A stretch of DNA of 64,000 nucleotides from Nipponacmea schrenckii (Eukaryota > Mollusca > Gastropoda > Lottiidae). The notes beneath the pieces are model-generated. The model did no database searches, was not told where the DNA came from, and saw only the letters and a program-made list of their open reading frames with translations. The DNA lies in NCBI GenBank assembly GCA_030562195.1, contig JAUJPP010000007.1:29137769-29201768 (forward strand). The letters run 5' to 3'. Position numbers and translations under genes: made by a program. Positions 1-16,600 of this stretch are shown piece after piece (the stretch's first letter is position 1; the number at the start of each line of letters is the position of its first letter).

Positions 1-27
1 AATTAAAATTTTAAACTTGGACAATAA

Positions 28-166
28 AGCTTATTTTCATCAGTAAATATAAAAGCTGCCATAAATTACTGAATTCTTATATAATCTGTTTTTTTTATGA
101 CAACCGGTTATTTCACTGATGAATATAATACTCATATTGACCAATTTTGAAAGCTTGAATTTATGC
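28..166. repeat. short MITE-like inverted repeat (family shared with 52.6-54.0 kb)
   Basis: About 140 bp lying in the DDX41 intron that precedes the first visible exon. Its left part has TTTTCATCAGTAAATAT and its right part the near complement (ACTGATGAATATA), with an AAGCTT hexamer just outside each end. The same left end (TCATCAGTAAATAT, then GCTGCCATAAAT) and right end (TGAATA, then ATACTCATATTGA) recur around 52630 and 53970. I infer a short, internally deleted copy of the larger element there. Confidence 0.55.
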
Positions 167-279
167 CCATTGTAAGATACAGTTACTTTAATATTATTCA
201 TAATGGCATAGAAACATACTATAAATCTATAATTTGATGTGTCTTTATATTTTGATGTGCTCTCTGCACCTAGATGTAA

Positions 280-4270
<3,991 letters not shown>

Positions 4271-6112
4271 TGCTGTATTATTGGGTGCCATATTGTTGAT
4301 CTATTCAAGGATATCTTTGAAGGCAAAAAAAAAAGTGTTCATGTGCTTGGTTGAGTATTCATTATGTATTATCACGGTCATGAATAAGATGTCAATTTTG
4401 AAAACAAAATTCTTTCCTTTATTCCGGATAGCCGTTTTCAATTATTTGAAATATAACCTGGATAAGTTTTCATGGCCTTTTAATAAGTTCCCAATCACAT
4501 AGAACTTTCTATTTACAATCGCAAGGGTAAACACTGGGATTGAAAATACATCACCGATCACAAACACAAATCAAAAAGGGATGAATGTATAAATGAACAG
4601 ACATGGGTGTTAAAAATATAAAAGATAATTAACAATGTCAACATTTATTTCTCTTCAGTTTTACAAAACGTTTCAACATAAAGGAGACATGACTGGAATA
4701 ATGTGAACTAAAAAAAAAAAAAGTTCATTTAGCACTACTGATATTTTGGTTCTGTCTAGACAACTGTTTTTGGGTACAACATACTCTTTTGATTTTGAAC
4801 ATAAATGATCATTGCATTGCCAATAATCAACGTTCCAATGCCACTGCAGTTTAAATGGAATGGTGGAGACCTCAGATAATAATGCTGGTCAGAATACATT
4901 AAATGGTGATTTAACCATAATTAATGTCAAGAGATTTGACTGGGCTGTAACAATATATATGCATTCCAATTAATGAGTCTTTTCTAATATTCCTGATGTA
5001 AATGTAACAAGTACAATAAGCAATCCAAGTCATATTCAGTATAATCAATTCCTGACAATGAGTCTACAAAATGACTACCAGTCAGTTTCAGAAGTACCCA
5101 ACAGTCAAAATAAATTCGGGGGGACTAAAATGAAATTCTTACAATATGACTGATTAACAACAATATAACATTAAAACATATAGCTCATCTTGACAATTGC
5201 TTTAAACTGACAGGTAAATCAAGAGAAATTATAATTTGAGCTTTAGACTAATTCGAGAAAAAATGATTCCAACTATCAGTATTAAAACAGTTTGTTAAGA
5301 TTATCTTATGTCTTTCAATATAACAAAACAATTCCATATTTGATTCTAAGAAAATAATTTATGCTGTTTGATATCTAATATATTATTTTACGCTATACAG
5401 TCTAACAATCTATTGAAAACTGATTTAGTTTGAAGCACTGATAGAACTACTGTACACCCACAAATTGTACAGCCTGCCAAAATAGATCAATTGTTTCAAA
5501 TAAAATCCATAAATCATAGAAAATAAATAATTAAATGATAAATAGCTTTGTATAAACAAATTCCTGTGCTAACAAAAAGCACTTCAAACCATTATGTTCT
5601 ATTTTGAAAGACTCTACAAGATGCAGATAGTACATGCACTATGCAATTATGATTTCTATTAAATGATTCAAATTTCACGATTTCGGTTTATCTCAAACTT
5701 ATTTATCAACGAAATACGATATTCAAACGCACACTATAGAACTAGGTTTGTTTATCACAAGTATTTTTCTTTCTCAACTCAGCACAGTTATTTAAGGGTT
5801 TGGTTTAAGTACATGTATAACGAACACTATGAACATTGTTTTAACGGTTGCACATCACAAATACTGTTAACAAATCTCATCGGGAAATCCAGTTGTATCG
5901 TAGACAACTAACAACTACGGAATGGAACGGAAAACTTGACAGTACGCACATTTGACACAGAACTTTCCTTTTCTTCACATCTCAATCTGAGCAAATTTAA
6001 TCACGCAATCTTGTGGTTCAATCCCAGGCTGACTGTATTATTCTTCAGCTGTATAACCTCATGTCACCAGAAACAATTTGATACTCTCACCCAATTCCTA
6101 GTGCACTCTAGG
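4271..6112. other. convergent non-coding interval (3' UTRs of DDX41 and PP2A B55)
   Basis: No credible exon. This AT-rich stretch separates the stop codons of two convergent genes and must contain both 3' UTRs and polyadenylation sites. Candidate AATAAA hexamers exist (for example near 5109 and 5500 on the plus strand), but none is clearly the right one. ORFs around 5663-6139 (plus strand) lack codon structure and splice context. Confidence 0.6.
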
Positions 6113-9100
6113 TTAATCTTTACTTTGAAATATATATAAATTATTTGTAGCTGCAATGGCTATTATATTCTCTTGTGGATGCCATGCAGTGTGGAGAATC
6201 TTTTTATTGAAGTCCAAGCAGTCAACACTTATTTCATCCTTTTTTCTTCTCCCACCTGTACAAACTTTCTTTGTTTTCAACACAGTCCCTGGTTTCATGT
6301 TATCACGTGAAGCTTCTAATGTGTAATCCTTTTTCCCTTCTCGATCAAACATTCGGAAAAAATTATTATATGATCCAGTCATTATGTGTCTGAAATTAGA
6401 AAAAAAATATTTAGAGTTTGTAATAAGATATACAAAATATATAGATCAATTAAATGCATAAAAAGTGTACATAGAGTCCGGGGCTTCAAAAATCTACAGA
6501 GAAAATAAAGCACGGTTAAACTTCTACATCAAATTACTTTTCCTGTCGTTTCCATTATAAAATAAAATACTATTATTCTATAAAAGTGTCTGAGACAGGG
6601 AAGGGTAGGGTTGGTAGCTTGAAAGTCATGTTATAAAGCTTGAAAGCCATCATGTGTTGGTTTATTTTTCTGGAGAGAGAAATGTCTGAAGAGAATAAAG
6701 ATAAAGTAAGTAAATTTAAACATACCTATCATTGCCACTCCATGAACATTCAAATTTATCAAAAATACAATCATTTTCATATAAAGAGCATAATTTACTA
6801 CGAAGAAATTCGTGGACAGGATAAGTTTCCACAGGTTTGCTTTCCATAAGCAAGTCCCAAACTTTCACTGACAGATAGTCTCTAGTTATCATATAACGTC
6901 CACTATGACTAAATTTTACATCAGATATACTGGCAATAATTTCAGAAAAAAAACTACGATTTGTTGGGTCTTCTGGCTCTTCAAAAACTAAAAGTAGAAA
7001 AGTAGAATTGCTATGTTAAATAAATATTACTTCATATGACTTTTTTTTAATACATTGCGATTGATTGTACATAGAGTCCGGGGCTTAAATAATCTAAAGA
7101 GAAAATAAAGCACGGTTAAACTTCTACATCAAATTACTTTTCCTGTCGTTTCCATTATAAAATAAAATACTATTATTCTATAAAAGTGTCTGAGACAGGG
7201 TTGGATATAAATATATTTGTACAGATTCATGTTAACGAGACTTGCTTTGGGCAGATTGTGTTATGAGAAATATACAAGAAGAAAACTGGAGTCCTTTGTT
7301 CCATAATCAGTATTATCTTTGAATAATTTGCCAGTGGGCAAATAAACTGGGTTTATGTTAGAAATAAGACTGTATACAGGAAATTATTACATGCAATAAA
7401 GAATTCTATTGTCATGTCAGATAAACACACAATATTTCAGGTCTATTTCAATGAGTTCCAAATGTGTTTCCAATGTAATTAACATATTTGCGAGGATAAA
7501 TATATTCTTATATCCAACAATTTGTCTAAGAACTGCATAGTACTACGTCAGAAAATAATCCAAGTTTTGATAAACTCAAATACTTACTTTTAGCATAGGA
7601 ATCGCATAGAGCCTGTTGCCTCATGTCACAGAGTCTTATTGTTCCTTTACTACTACTGTAAACAAACATATTACATTCGTTAGGGTGAAACTCAGATGCT
7701 GTAATGACTTCAGTTAAATCTTCCATATTAGCCGGTTTTATATCTACAATATCTTGTACACACGGTTAAAGAAATTTTGGCTATCCTTTGATGGAAAGAT
7801 TATTGATAAACATTCTATGGGATTCCAAGATATATCAAAGCAGATTCAATAAAAGTGTACATAGAGTCCGGGGCTTCAAAAATCTACAGAGAAAATAAAG
7901 CACGGTTAAACTTCTACATCAAATTACTTTTCCTGTCGTTTCCATTATAAAATAAAATACTATTATTCTATAAAAGTGTCTGAGACAGGGTTGGATTAAT
8001 GAAATTATTTTCAAGATGTTTGCTTGAACAATGTGGTTCAGTCAGTCAAAATACTAATAAAGTAAAAGATGGAAAGATATCACTTTTGAGATTCTTGAAT
8101 AAAAAGGATACTGAAACTTTGGTCTGTAATTTCTAAATTCCACAAATTAATCCGCAAATCATCAGCTGATAAATAGGTTTCTAAATCGCTATTAACGGAA
8201 ATAGAATTTATATGATACGTGTGGGCATTAGAAAATACACGTTTTGGACTAGCTTCTACCATTAACTCCATAGGACTGAATGTGGGGACACGAAGTGATG
8301 TTATTGAACTAGGATCTCTCATAATTCCGCCATCATCCTTTAAATTATAACCTTCAGGTTTCTTATCTCTTTCTGCAACTTTCCATAACTTTATCGTTTT
8401 ATCTGAAAATATCAAAGCAAAAATATCAAATACTGTAGGAAGTCAGTACATACACACAAAGCATGAGCATTTGCATATTAATGACTAAGGCACAGTTTTT
8501 GATATTTTGAGTACAACCTCTCATATGCCATTGCTACAACAGACTAAATTATGTTCCCAACAGGATCTTATCTAATCAGTTTTATCTTCACTTTAATTGC
8601 ATATCATTAAGTAATTATCGAGAGTGGAAACAACTGAAGAAGATTTTATGTTGCCTCGTTAGACAGTAGCTGGTCGGTGCATCTACTTTGTGATGTCCTA
8701 AAAATATGTAAAATCAACTGTGATTGATCTCAGTGTGTAATTAAACTATTCTTCTGACAAAGCTTCTACTTATCAGTAGTTCAACTTACCATTAGTGGAT
8801 AGCAAAAAATGATTTTTGTTTGTTCTTTTCAACCATCGTATTTTGTTAATTTTTTCTTCAATTTCAACACTCTTGAGGTAATCAAATTCTGGTTCATGAC
8901 TTTGAAAGGTACTATAGACATTATATTCCCCACGACTTGGTATGGCAGCCTTTGCCTGAAAAAATAATTATACCATTACATAAATGCATGTGAATGTAGT
9001 GTATCAAGGGAAAATAAACAATTCCAATGAAATAAGGAACATTGTAATAAAATATCTTTAGTTATTTGAAAGTTTAAATGTAGACAAGAAATATTTAAAA

Positions 9101-10611
9101 GAACTAATCAATAACTCTTTTAGTGCAAATTTTGTCCTTTTATCTGCCTGTCTGCAATACACCAAATCATATAAAAGTTGAGGTGTAAAAGACGACAGGA
9201 ATATCTTCAAAACTGGAAATTGAGACGTTTCTGAAGAAGGCAAGAGAAGCTTGACTCTTTAACTGTAGAGTGACCAATCTTTCCAGACTGACAGTGTCAG
9301 CATAGGTATCTAACTACCATCAAAAATGCTTATCAATAAGAGAAACCTTTTAAAACATTTGTGACACCAGCCTCACCTGTAAGTCGCGCTGGAAAATAAC
9401 AACACGTCCTCCTTTATCTCCTGTAGCGAGCAAATCTCCATCAGAATTGAACTCAACACAGGATATTATATCAGCTGAAATTAATAGAAATCAATATTGA
9501 CATTAAAGTTGGGTTGCCTCATTAATTAGAGGCAAAGTAAGCTTACTAATTGACTAATTGGGGTTTCTAATGAATAATCCATGTATTCTCAAGTTCAAAA
9601 GACCTATGTGGACATAGAAAAGCTTGTGGAATCGATTTGACTGTGATCTGCTTTGAAATGCTAAATTTAGACTCCATGTTTGTTCACATGACCAAACGAC
9701 GTCATATGAATGAAGTACATGACGTACATACCTATGGTAGTACCCTACCGAGGGAAATCCCATCATAATTAGCCTAATAACGAGTTACTTAAGGACTTGT
9801 GGGACCATCTTGTATTATCCCAGTCATTAGAACACCTCTACTTTCTATTGATATAAGTATTACAGGTCCAATTATGGTATATATATATATATATGAAAAT
9901 TAAATTAAATTATTTCCTGACATACTTTTGATGTGTAGGCCTAAAGCACTATAAGTGCTTCGGTAATAGGCAAAAAGTTTTATTCTGAAGCGGAACTCTT
10001 TTTCTGATCTTGATGACATGTCTAGTTTCAAACGATTTGTTTTAATATTCCATAAAAATATGCCTATATACAGTTGGTAACATTGATACAAGCCAAGTGA
10101 TAAAGAATAGACAGTGTTGTGCCAAACAATTAGGCCTTCTTCCAATCCCACTCAGTCCTGGGTTGTCAATGTCAGTCAACACTGTTTGTGGACAGACAGC
10201 AATGTGTATAACTGTTCCAAAAAATAATTATGTTCAAGTCCTCAAATAGCTACAGAAAGCTGATCTTTTAAAAGTAACAATGACCAATGTCGAGACTTGG
10301 ATGAGAAAAAAATCAGGAAGTAATCGAATATTGAAAGGCTCTACTTTCATAAGTGATACGATTAAGCTTTTTTCTTGAAAAATTACGAATAATAAATAGA
10401 TCTATTTGATGTATTATTACTTACCTTCAGTAACTTCGTCCTCTATAGTACCTTTAACCTGAGAAAAGCACCACTGAATCTCCCCGCCACTTCCTACAAA
10501 GCAATAAAACAAAGAAAATCAAAGATCAAGTCATATTTTTGTATAGAAAATCTCACGTTGATCGATGAACCCCTGCAACGAAAAATATAACATATTCTTA
10601 CCCGACGCCAT
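6113..10611 (-). CDS. PPP2R2: PP2A 55-kDa regulatory subunit B (B55), complete, eight coding exons
   Basis: WD40 beta-propeller B subunit that gives protein phosphatase 2A its substrate choice (mitotic exit, cytoskeletal targets) in cytosol and nucleus. Coding exons in transcript order: 10611-10602, 10493-10425, 9474-9377, 8955-8790, 8402-8112, 7752-7588, 6987-6726, 6389-6113. The sum is 1338 nt, or 445 aa plus TAG-free TAA stop, against 447 aa in human PPP2R2A. The ten-base first exon encodes MASG; the protein then runs into the family signature [11 protein letters not shown]. Other landmarks: [67 protein letters not shown] with [47 protein letters not shown] and the C-terminal [10 protein letters not shown]. 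All junctions are GT-AG and in phase. Three copies of one repeat sit in its last three introns. Which vertebrate paralogue (A-D) it corresponds to is meaningless for a single invertebrate gene. Confidence 0.97.
6461..6600. repeat. ~140-bp interspersed element, copy A (last intron of PP2A B55)
   Basis: Runs from AAAAGTGTACATAGAGTCCG to GTGTCTGAGACAGGG. By eye it is identical to copy C over the full length and differs from copy B at about three internal sites. The motif ATAAAAGTGT occurs at both ends, so the unit is bounded by short direct repeats. No tRNA-type promoter boxes or long ORF were seen, and no inverted termini. Confidence 0.9.
7067..7206. repeat. ~140-bp interspersed element, copy B
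   Basis: Lies in the intron between PP2A B55 exons 7588-7752 and 6726-6987. It lacks the first seven bases of the other copies (starts TGTACATAGAGTCCG) and has GGGCTTAAATAATCTAAAG where A and C have GGGCTTCAAAAATCTACAG. It ends TGAGACAGGGTTGGAT, an extension shared with copy C. Confidence 0.9.
7851..7996. repeat. ~140-bp interspersed element, copy C
   Basis: Lies in the intron between PP2A B55 exons 8112-8402 and 7588-7752. It has the full start AAAAGTGTACATAG and ends TGAGACAGGGTTGGAT. It matches copy A without visible difference over 140 bp. On the gene's sense strand the element contains CTCTGTAG followed by ATTTTTGAAGCCCC. That resembles the real acceptor and first codons of the exon starting at 6987, but no matching donor follows. 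Confidence 0.9.
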
Positions 10612-10719
10612 AATAACACAAAATATGCAATTTCGAATGTACTGTAAAAACCATGGAATTTATATTTCTGATCAATTGCAACTGGCAATTTTATTTCATT
10701 CGGATGGAATCAGATTTAA

Positions 10720-10835
10720 TTCATAGCTTCTTTACTTCCGATACTCGGTAAAATGGCGCTGAAAGGCTGGGAGATCTGCATTGGTGACGTCATTTTTGTT
10801 GCATGCTGGGAATAGTATGAGTAGGTTTATCGGGA
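10720..10835 (-). promoter_or_regulatory. putative core promoter of the PP2A B55 gene
   Basis: About 110-220 bp upstream of the start codon a cluster of housekeeping-type elements appears: ACTTCCG (ETS-like, 10734-10740), AAAATGGCGC (YY1-like, 10750-10759), a perfect CRE palindrome TGACGTCA (10785-10792), and TGCATGCTGGGAAT (ZNF143/SBS-like, ~10801). No TATA box at a sensible distance. The short ATG frame inside it on the plus strand (from 10753) stops after ~20 codons. Site identities come from consensus matching only. Confidence 0.5.
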
Positions 10836-12156
10836 AATAGGTCAGTTTATTTCTAATGAGCAGACAAATCAGAAACGAAATCCTTTAATATTAAATCTAT
10901 GAAAGGACTTAAAAGACCGTTTAAACATCACGGAGCAACTTTTTAGACAAAACCTAAAAGCTGCATGAAATGACAATGCTGATTTGTATTTATACCGGCA
11001 ACTCAAATATGTTTGAATATTGTTATACCCCGATCTGATTGGATTATCAATTAGGTTAACTCAGGTAATCGGCCACTAATTAGTCAATTAATTGTTGACA
11101 GCCATAGCCGTAAGGTAAATGATAAATAGCGCAGAATTATTGAGGATATACACATGATGTATCGTACGGTCAAAATAATAATGATTTTATTAAACTACAC
11201 TTTTTGCCCTGGGAACCCACAAAAAGCACATTATAGAACGAAGTTCTTTCTTCTCAATATTACCTCAAATTATGATGAACGGCCATAAAGTCAGTATATA
11301 TCTATGTCTACAGTGCAACTTATTGGAGTTAACCAGTCTATAGAAAAATGGATTATCATGGTCAATTTTTCTTTTTTAAAAACACACATATCTTTCCTTA
11401 TGTAATCTTTGTAACAAAACAAAAATAATTACCCCTGTGATGTTGATGGTGCAGAGAAAATTCTGGAAGACAAAGATTCATAACTCAAACGGCAGAGTAT
11501 TTAACATCAGACAAAATAATGGAAAAAATAGTGTGCCCATGATCTGTCATTGAGACAATCGAATTACGTAGTCTGCATTAGGTTGGTTGGTTGTTAGATG
11601 ACAAGATAACGTTCGCTTCCAGCGGTTGGTTCGTTGGTAGACAACAAGTTAACGTTCTCTTGTAACGAATGCTGATATCGCAAACCAAGTAGTTATCGAT
11701 AGTAGTTATCGATAGTTATAGTTGGTGGACGGATTTGTTTCAAGTTGGATGCTTCTTTGTTCTTAGCTTGGTAGTTGATATTCTTGAGATGTGATTGGTC
11801 CTTTGATGGTGTGGCGTGAGGTTTTCAGTCTTATTCATACTTCCAAATTCGTTTTGATCGGGGTTCATTTTAAGTTTCTTGTCTTCTTATGAGATTGCAT
11901 ATATTACTATGGAAAATTTGTAGGATGCGGATATCGTAGTAGGTCTAGTAGTAGTTGGTGGTTGGACAAGTTGTGTTAATAGCTACACAGCTTTCTAATT
12001 CGAACCTATGGACACATCTTTTGATCCGTCTCTTATTATAAACGAAGACAATTGATTTAGACAAGTTCATTTCCTAGAGTGGCTTTAACTCAATTTTAAG
12101 GACATTTATCTTAGATATGTAAAATATAAATTACTCCGAGCCGACACCATATAAAG
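10836..12156. other. intergenic, no gene seen
   Basis: No exon-like ORF. A segment at ~11600-11740 (AAGTTAACGTTC, GAATGCTGATATC, TAGTTGGTGG) is repeated in diverged form at ~14020-14100, so an older dispersed repeat is present. TAGTTATCGA occurs twice in tandem at ~11690-11712. Confidence 0.5.
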
Positions 12157-12165
12157 ATGAATGTA

Positions 12166-12722
12166 GGTAACTTGGTCACAGGAAATTTGGTCACCGGAAA
12201 TATGGTCACAGTAATACGGGCACGTGGTATTTTGGTCACAGCAATACGGGCACATGGTACTTTGGTCACAGTAATACGGGCACAAGGTAATATGGTCACA
12301 GTAATACGGGCACAGGGTAATATGGTCACAGTAATACGGACACAGGGTAATTTGGTCACAGTAATACGTGCACAAGGTAATTTGGTCACAGTAATACGGG
12401 CATAAGGTATTTTGGTCACAGTAATACGGGCACAAGGTAATATGGTCACAGTAATACGGGCACGTGGTATTTTGGTCACAGTAATACGGGCACAAGGTAA
12501 TTTGGTCACAGTAATACCGGTACAAGGTAATATGGTCACAGTAATATGGCACGTGGTATTTTGGTTACTGTAATAAGGGATAAGATAATTAGGTCACAAT
12601 ATTGAGTTTAGAAGATCAAGACATTGAGCCGTCATGGCCAAAATACCTTGTGCCGGTATTACTGTGACCAAATTACCTTGTGCCCGTATTACTGTGACCA
12701 AATTTCTTGTTACCAAGTTACC
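12166..12722. mobile_element. inverted-repeat element containing a 30-bp minisatellite
   Basis: About 14 units of 30 bp (GGTCACAGTAATACGGGCAC + AAGGTAATAT) run from ~12174 to 12600. After a ~40-bp spacer, two units appear in the opposite orientation (12640-12705). The two outer ends are complementary: GGTAACTTGGTCACAGGAAA at 12166 and its near reverse complement ending at 12722. So the array sits inside the left arm of a terminal inverted repeat, as in some MITE-like elements. Long ORFs on both strands here are artefacts of a unit length divisible by three. Confidence 0.8.
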
Positions 12723-12725
12723 GTT

Positions 12726-15664
12726 CCCCATAAAAATAACACAATTACTATCACTAATGGACATCGATTACTAGTCGTAATTTTAGGGTGCAATGATGAG
12801 GTTAAGTAATGTTACGAAAGCAGAGGCACAGACGTGTGTGGCGATATTCTTAGCGGGCTATATTATCCGTCGGTCTAAAACAAATAGTTTGATAGCCTAT
12901 TGTTAGCCAGATGCTAATGAGTTCAAAACATCTTCAAACAAGACTGTTTGAAATCACAGGGATAATTTGGAATGTAATAATTATCTGATTCGGCCTTCAG
13001 CAATATCACATTAAGAATCTGTCACGACAATCTGTTAATGATGTAGAATAATGTACTATACTATTATGATCAATACCACTGTTCCTTTAATCACTATCAT
13101 AATGACACTTACTAATTTGGAATAGGTTATCTCTCTTTGCAGTTCTGCAAGTCGATTGTGTCTGGTAACAGAAAATACACAAGAATAGCAACGGATGGGG
13201 TGACGGAAAAGATTGTACGTTTAGCCTCCCCCAGTCTATTATACCATACCCTATTCCTCGGACTATATGGAATATATCTACGTGTATTTTTGATGTCATG
13301 CTAGAATCTGATCATGTGTTACAACAGACTTAGTGAAAGAAGATTATAATTATGTATTCAAACGTAGTCCTAATGCAGGACTAATAAATTAAATGGTAAA
13401 GCTATTAGCTGTAAACCCTATTATCCATCCCGAATGCAGATGTGATAAGCCAACCGACAAACCACATATTTTCTTTAATTGTTCCCACATAATAGATGTT
13501 AATTCTCTGAAGTTTTTCGAATCTGAATATGTTGCAGAGCGCAAGCTAAACGGTCACGGTGTGATCACTCAAGTTTGTTTGTAAAATTTTCTATAATATA
13601 AAAACCATGAAAGATTATATCAATTTGGCCAATGTGTTGAAATATCTGCTGGACGAAATTGATTCAATTTTCAGATGAATCACGAAGGTCAAAGAGAGCC
13701 TTGAGTTATAAGGACTTATATTAACCACACACACAAAAAAACCAGTTTGAACTTTTAGATAATTAAATTCTACCCAATTGCGTCCTCAATAACGAATTTC
13801 AAATTGTACTTAATACAAATCATATTAAAATAAGACGCTCGAGAGAGCTTTAATCTATTATTTATAATCCCGTATTATTCCCAATATACGTAAAGAAAAT
13901 ATTAACATGCTTCGCAAGTGTCTTGGGGAAAATATGGTGATTATCAAGAAACAGAATCGAAAACGTAAAGAAACTTAAAGGACGACTCTAGAGAATCTGG
14001 AAACAATTGGATTTTTGACAAGTTAACGTTCGCTTCCAACGAATGCTGATATCACTGATAACTATGTAGAGTTAGTGGTCGTTGTAGTTGGTGGTTGGAT
14101 TGAATAAGGTATACTCTGCAGAGAAACATATTCGGATGTTCCTTAAACAACGGTAAGAAGATAATCCATATGGATAATCATCTTATCCTATTGCAACAGA
14201 AGAAAGAAAACACTGAAGACTAAAATATTGCAGAAGGCGTTCATTGTTCATGTTACCTTTTACAACAATTGTCTGATTGAACTTTCCGGATTTGAGAACA
14301 TGCATTTGATCGCAATTTCTGGATACAATAATTTGCTTTTTGTTAAGATTTCTAACTACAATCGAGTATTGATGGCGATAATTGCTTAAACAGTGACCAT
14401 TTTGAAACCCATGGAGGCGTAAGACCATATTGCCTGTGCATAGGTAAAAAATGTAGGGAAAATGAGTTATTTTAAATGAAAATTAATAACAGTTGTGTAT
14501 CATGCTCAGTGGAGGAGTGTACTTATTCACATGAAAGTTTATTGAAATGTAATTAATTTTAGGAACATAGTCCAGCTGCAGTGGCGATATACAATTGATG
14601 AACAAAGGTACAATTGTTGTTATTAAATTGAATACGTCAGATAAGGTACATGCACATAAGTGTATATGCTGATATGCTCTTTCAAGAAACACGCTTCTAA
14701 AATAATTCTCTTATTGATAATGGTCGTGCAGAAGGACGTAAAACTCCATCCATTTCATTTCATCTATGATAATTGTTATCAATTAATTTCGTTTTCTCAC
14801 ATAATGGATAATGGAACTATTGCCTATTATGTACAGGATCGTCAGTTGGTAAAAGTAGCACAGTATTCTTTGAAAGAGATACAGAGTATATAATACATGT
14901 AGCAAAGTGGCTTCGCATGTTCCAATCAGAGATTCAACAGTCTAGCATAATTTTAATCATAAAAAAAGATGGCATTATTGTGTTCATGATGTGTCGAGAA
15001 CAGCATCGGGATTCATTAGGGCAGTGCGATGTTCGTTAATAGGTGCTCTGGCGACTGTTTCAATCTGGGAGCAATTAGATGTCAGCTATATTAAAAGACG
15101 AGCCAGGTGTATGTAGTTGGCTAAATCTTACAAAAGCCAATGTCTTATGGTTTCGGTGTAAAGGTGATATGAGAATAGTATTTTCACAAAAAGCACGGGC
15201 ATAGGTCATAGAGATAGAACTATATATTTCGAAGTCCTGTTAGTTCAGTTAGTAAATAGAAATAAAAAAGATGATGATCTACTGGTACCGACTCATAATT
15301 ATCAACTGAAAGGAATCTGTGATTTATGCAAGAGTTATCTTACCTTTATCTTTATGTGTGTGATGTATTGCAGTATGTAACATATTAGTTATTCTATTAG
15401 AGAATTTGTTGTGATTCTTGTGGTTATTTATTACCGTCACCATCTTCGAAACTAGTCTGTACTATACAGCCACTGAAAATATACAAAACTTAACTAATCA
15501 AATATCATATAAATTTATGTAACAATAATCTACCAAAATAAATCTCCTATTACAGTCTCAGTTATAATTCATTCTTTAAATCATTCCTTTACGAATTAAA
15601 GACAAATTTATGTCTATCTTATTTCAAAAAAATGTATTTAACAGCATCATGCTTTGTATATCAT
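12726..15664. other. intergenic, mostly featureless
   Basis: Apart from a possible reverse-transcriptase scrap (13393-13584), a diverged dispersed repeat (~14020-14100, see 11600-11740) and a SINE-like tail GGACGTAAAACTCCAT near 14731, nothing gene-like is visible on either strand. ORFs at 14183-14893 lack codon bias and splice context. Confidence 0.45.
13393..13584 (+). pseudogene. possible C-terminal remnant of a non-LTR reverse transcriptase
   Basis: A 63-codon frame reads HPECRCDKPTDKPHIFFNC. This fits the C-x-C-x(n)-H-x(n)-C knuckle that closes many jockey/RTE-type reverse transcriptases. No RT core is found upstream and no tail repeat downstream. The match is one short motif, so it could be chance. 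Confidence 0.28.
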
Positions 15665-16600
15665 ATGAAAATAGTTTTGTTTCATGGAATGGTATTAAAG
15701 GTGCCATTCTTTAATAAAATGGTTTAAATGATGTCGTGAATCATGAAATTGTTGGTGTTGTCATATAAAATAATGGTAATCTGTATAGTAAAACTATAAT
15801 AGTATTAATGGTGTCAACCTTTAATAAAATGGTTATAATGGTGTGGTTAATCATGAAATGGTTGGTGTTTATTATGTATATAGGGTAACCTGTATAGTAA
15901 AACTATAATGGTATTAATGGTGCCAATATTTAATAAAATGGTTTTAATGGTGTCGTGAATCATGAAATGTTTTGTCATGTATATAATTATAAGAACCTTT
16001 ATAGTAAAACTATGATGGTATTAATGGTGCCAACATTTATTAAAATGATTTTAATGGTGTCGTGAATCATGAAATGGTTTGTCATGTATATAATGGTAAC
16101 TTGTATAGTAAAACTATAATGGTATTAATGGTGCCAACCCTTAATAAAATGGTTTTAATGGTGTCGTGAATCATGAAATGGTTGGTGTTGTCATGTTTAT
16201 ATGGTAACCTGTATAGTAAAACTATAATGGTATTAATGGTGCCAATATTTAATAAAATGGTTTTAATGGTGTCGTGAATCATGAAATGGTTTGTCATGTA
16301 TATAATGGTAACCTGTATAGTAAAACTATAATGGTATTAATGGTGCCAACCTTTAATAAAATGGTTTTAATGGTGTCGTGAATTATGAAATGGCTGGTGT
16401 TGTCATGTATATAATGGTAACATTTATAGTAAAACTATAATGGTATTAATAGTGTCAACCTTTAATAAAATGGTTTTAATGGTGCTGGGCGTCATGTTAT
16501 GGTTATGAATGGTGTCTTGTATAATAATGATGGCTTGTATAGTGAAACTATAATGGCTTTAATGGTGCAAAGCATCATGTAATGATTTGGTAATGTCACG
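15665..16600. repeat. satellite-like array, ~107-bp unit, about 8.5 copies
   Basis: The anchor TATAGTAAAACTATAAT recurs near 15784, 15893, 16000, 16104, 16212, 16315, 16425 and (diverged) 16537, a spacing of 103-112 bp. Each unit also holds GGTATTAATGGTGCCAA, TTTAATAAAATGGTTTTAAT and GTCGTGAATCATGAAATGG. Edge units are more diverged. A 71-codon minus-strand ORF within it is a by-product. Confidence 0.92.

Noticed and set aside
6461..7996. Idea that the three PP2A B55 intron elements are alternative exons (ATTTTTGAAGCCCC after CTCTGTAG resembles the exon starting at 6987)
   Set aside because: The resemblance lasts only ~12 bases, no donor or conserved frame follows, and the rest of the unit is unlike coding sequence.
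12106..12552. Two overlapping minus-strand ORFs of 148 and 142 codons plus a plus-strand ORF, with YYCDQ-type repeats
   Set aside because: They lie wholly in the 30-bp minisatellite; a unit length divisible by three keeps several frames open at once.
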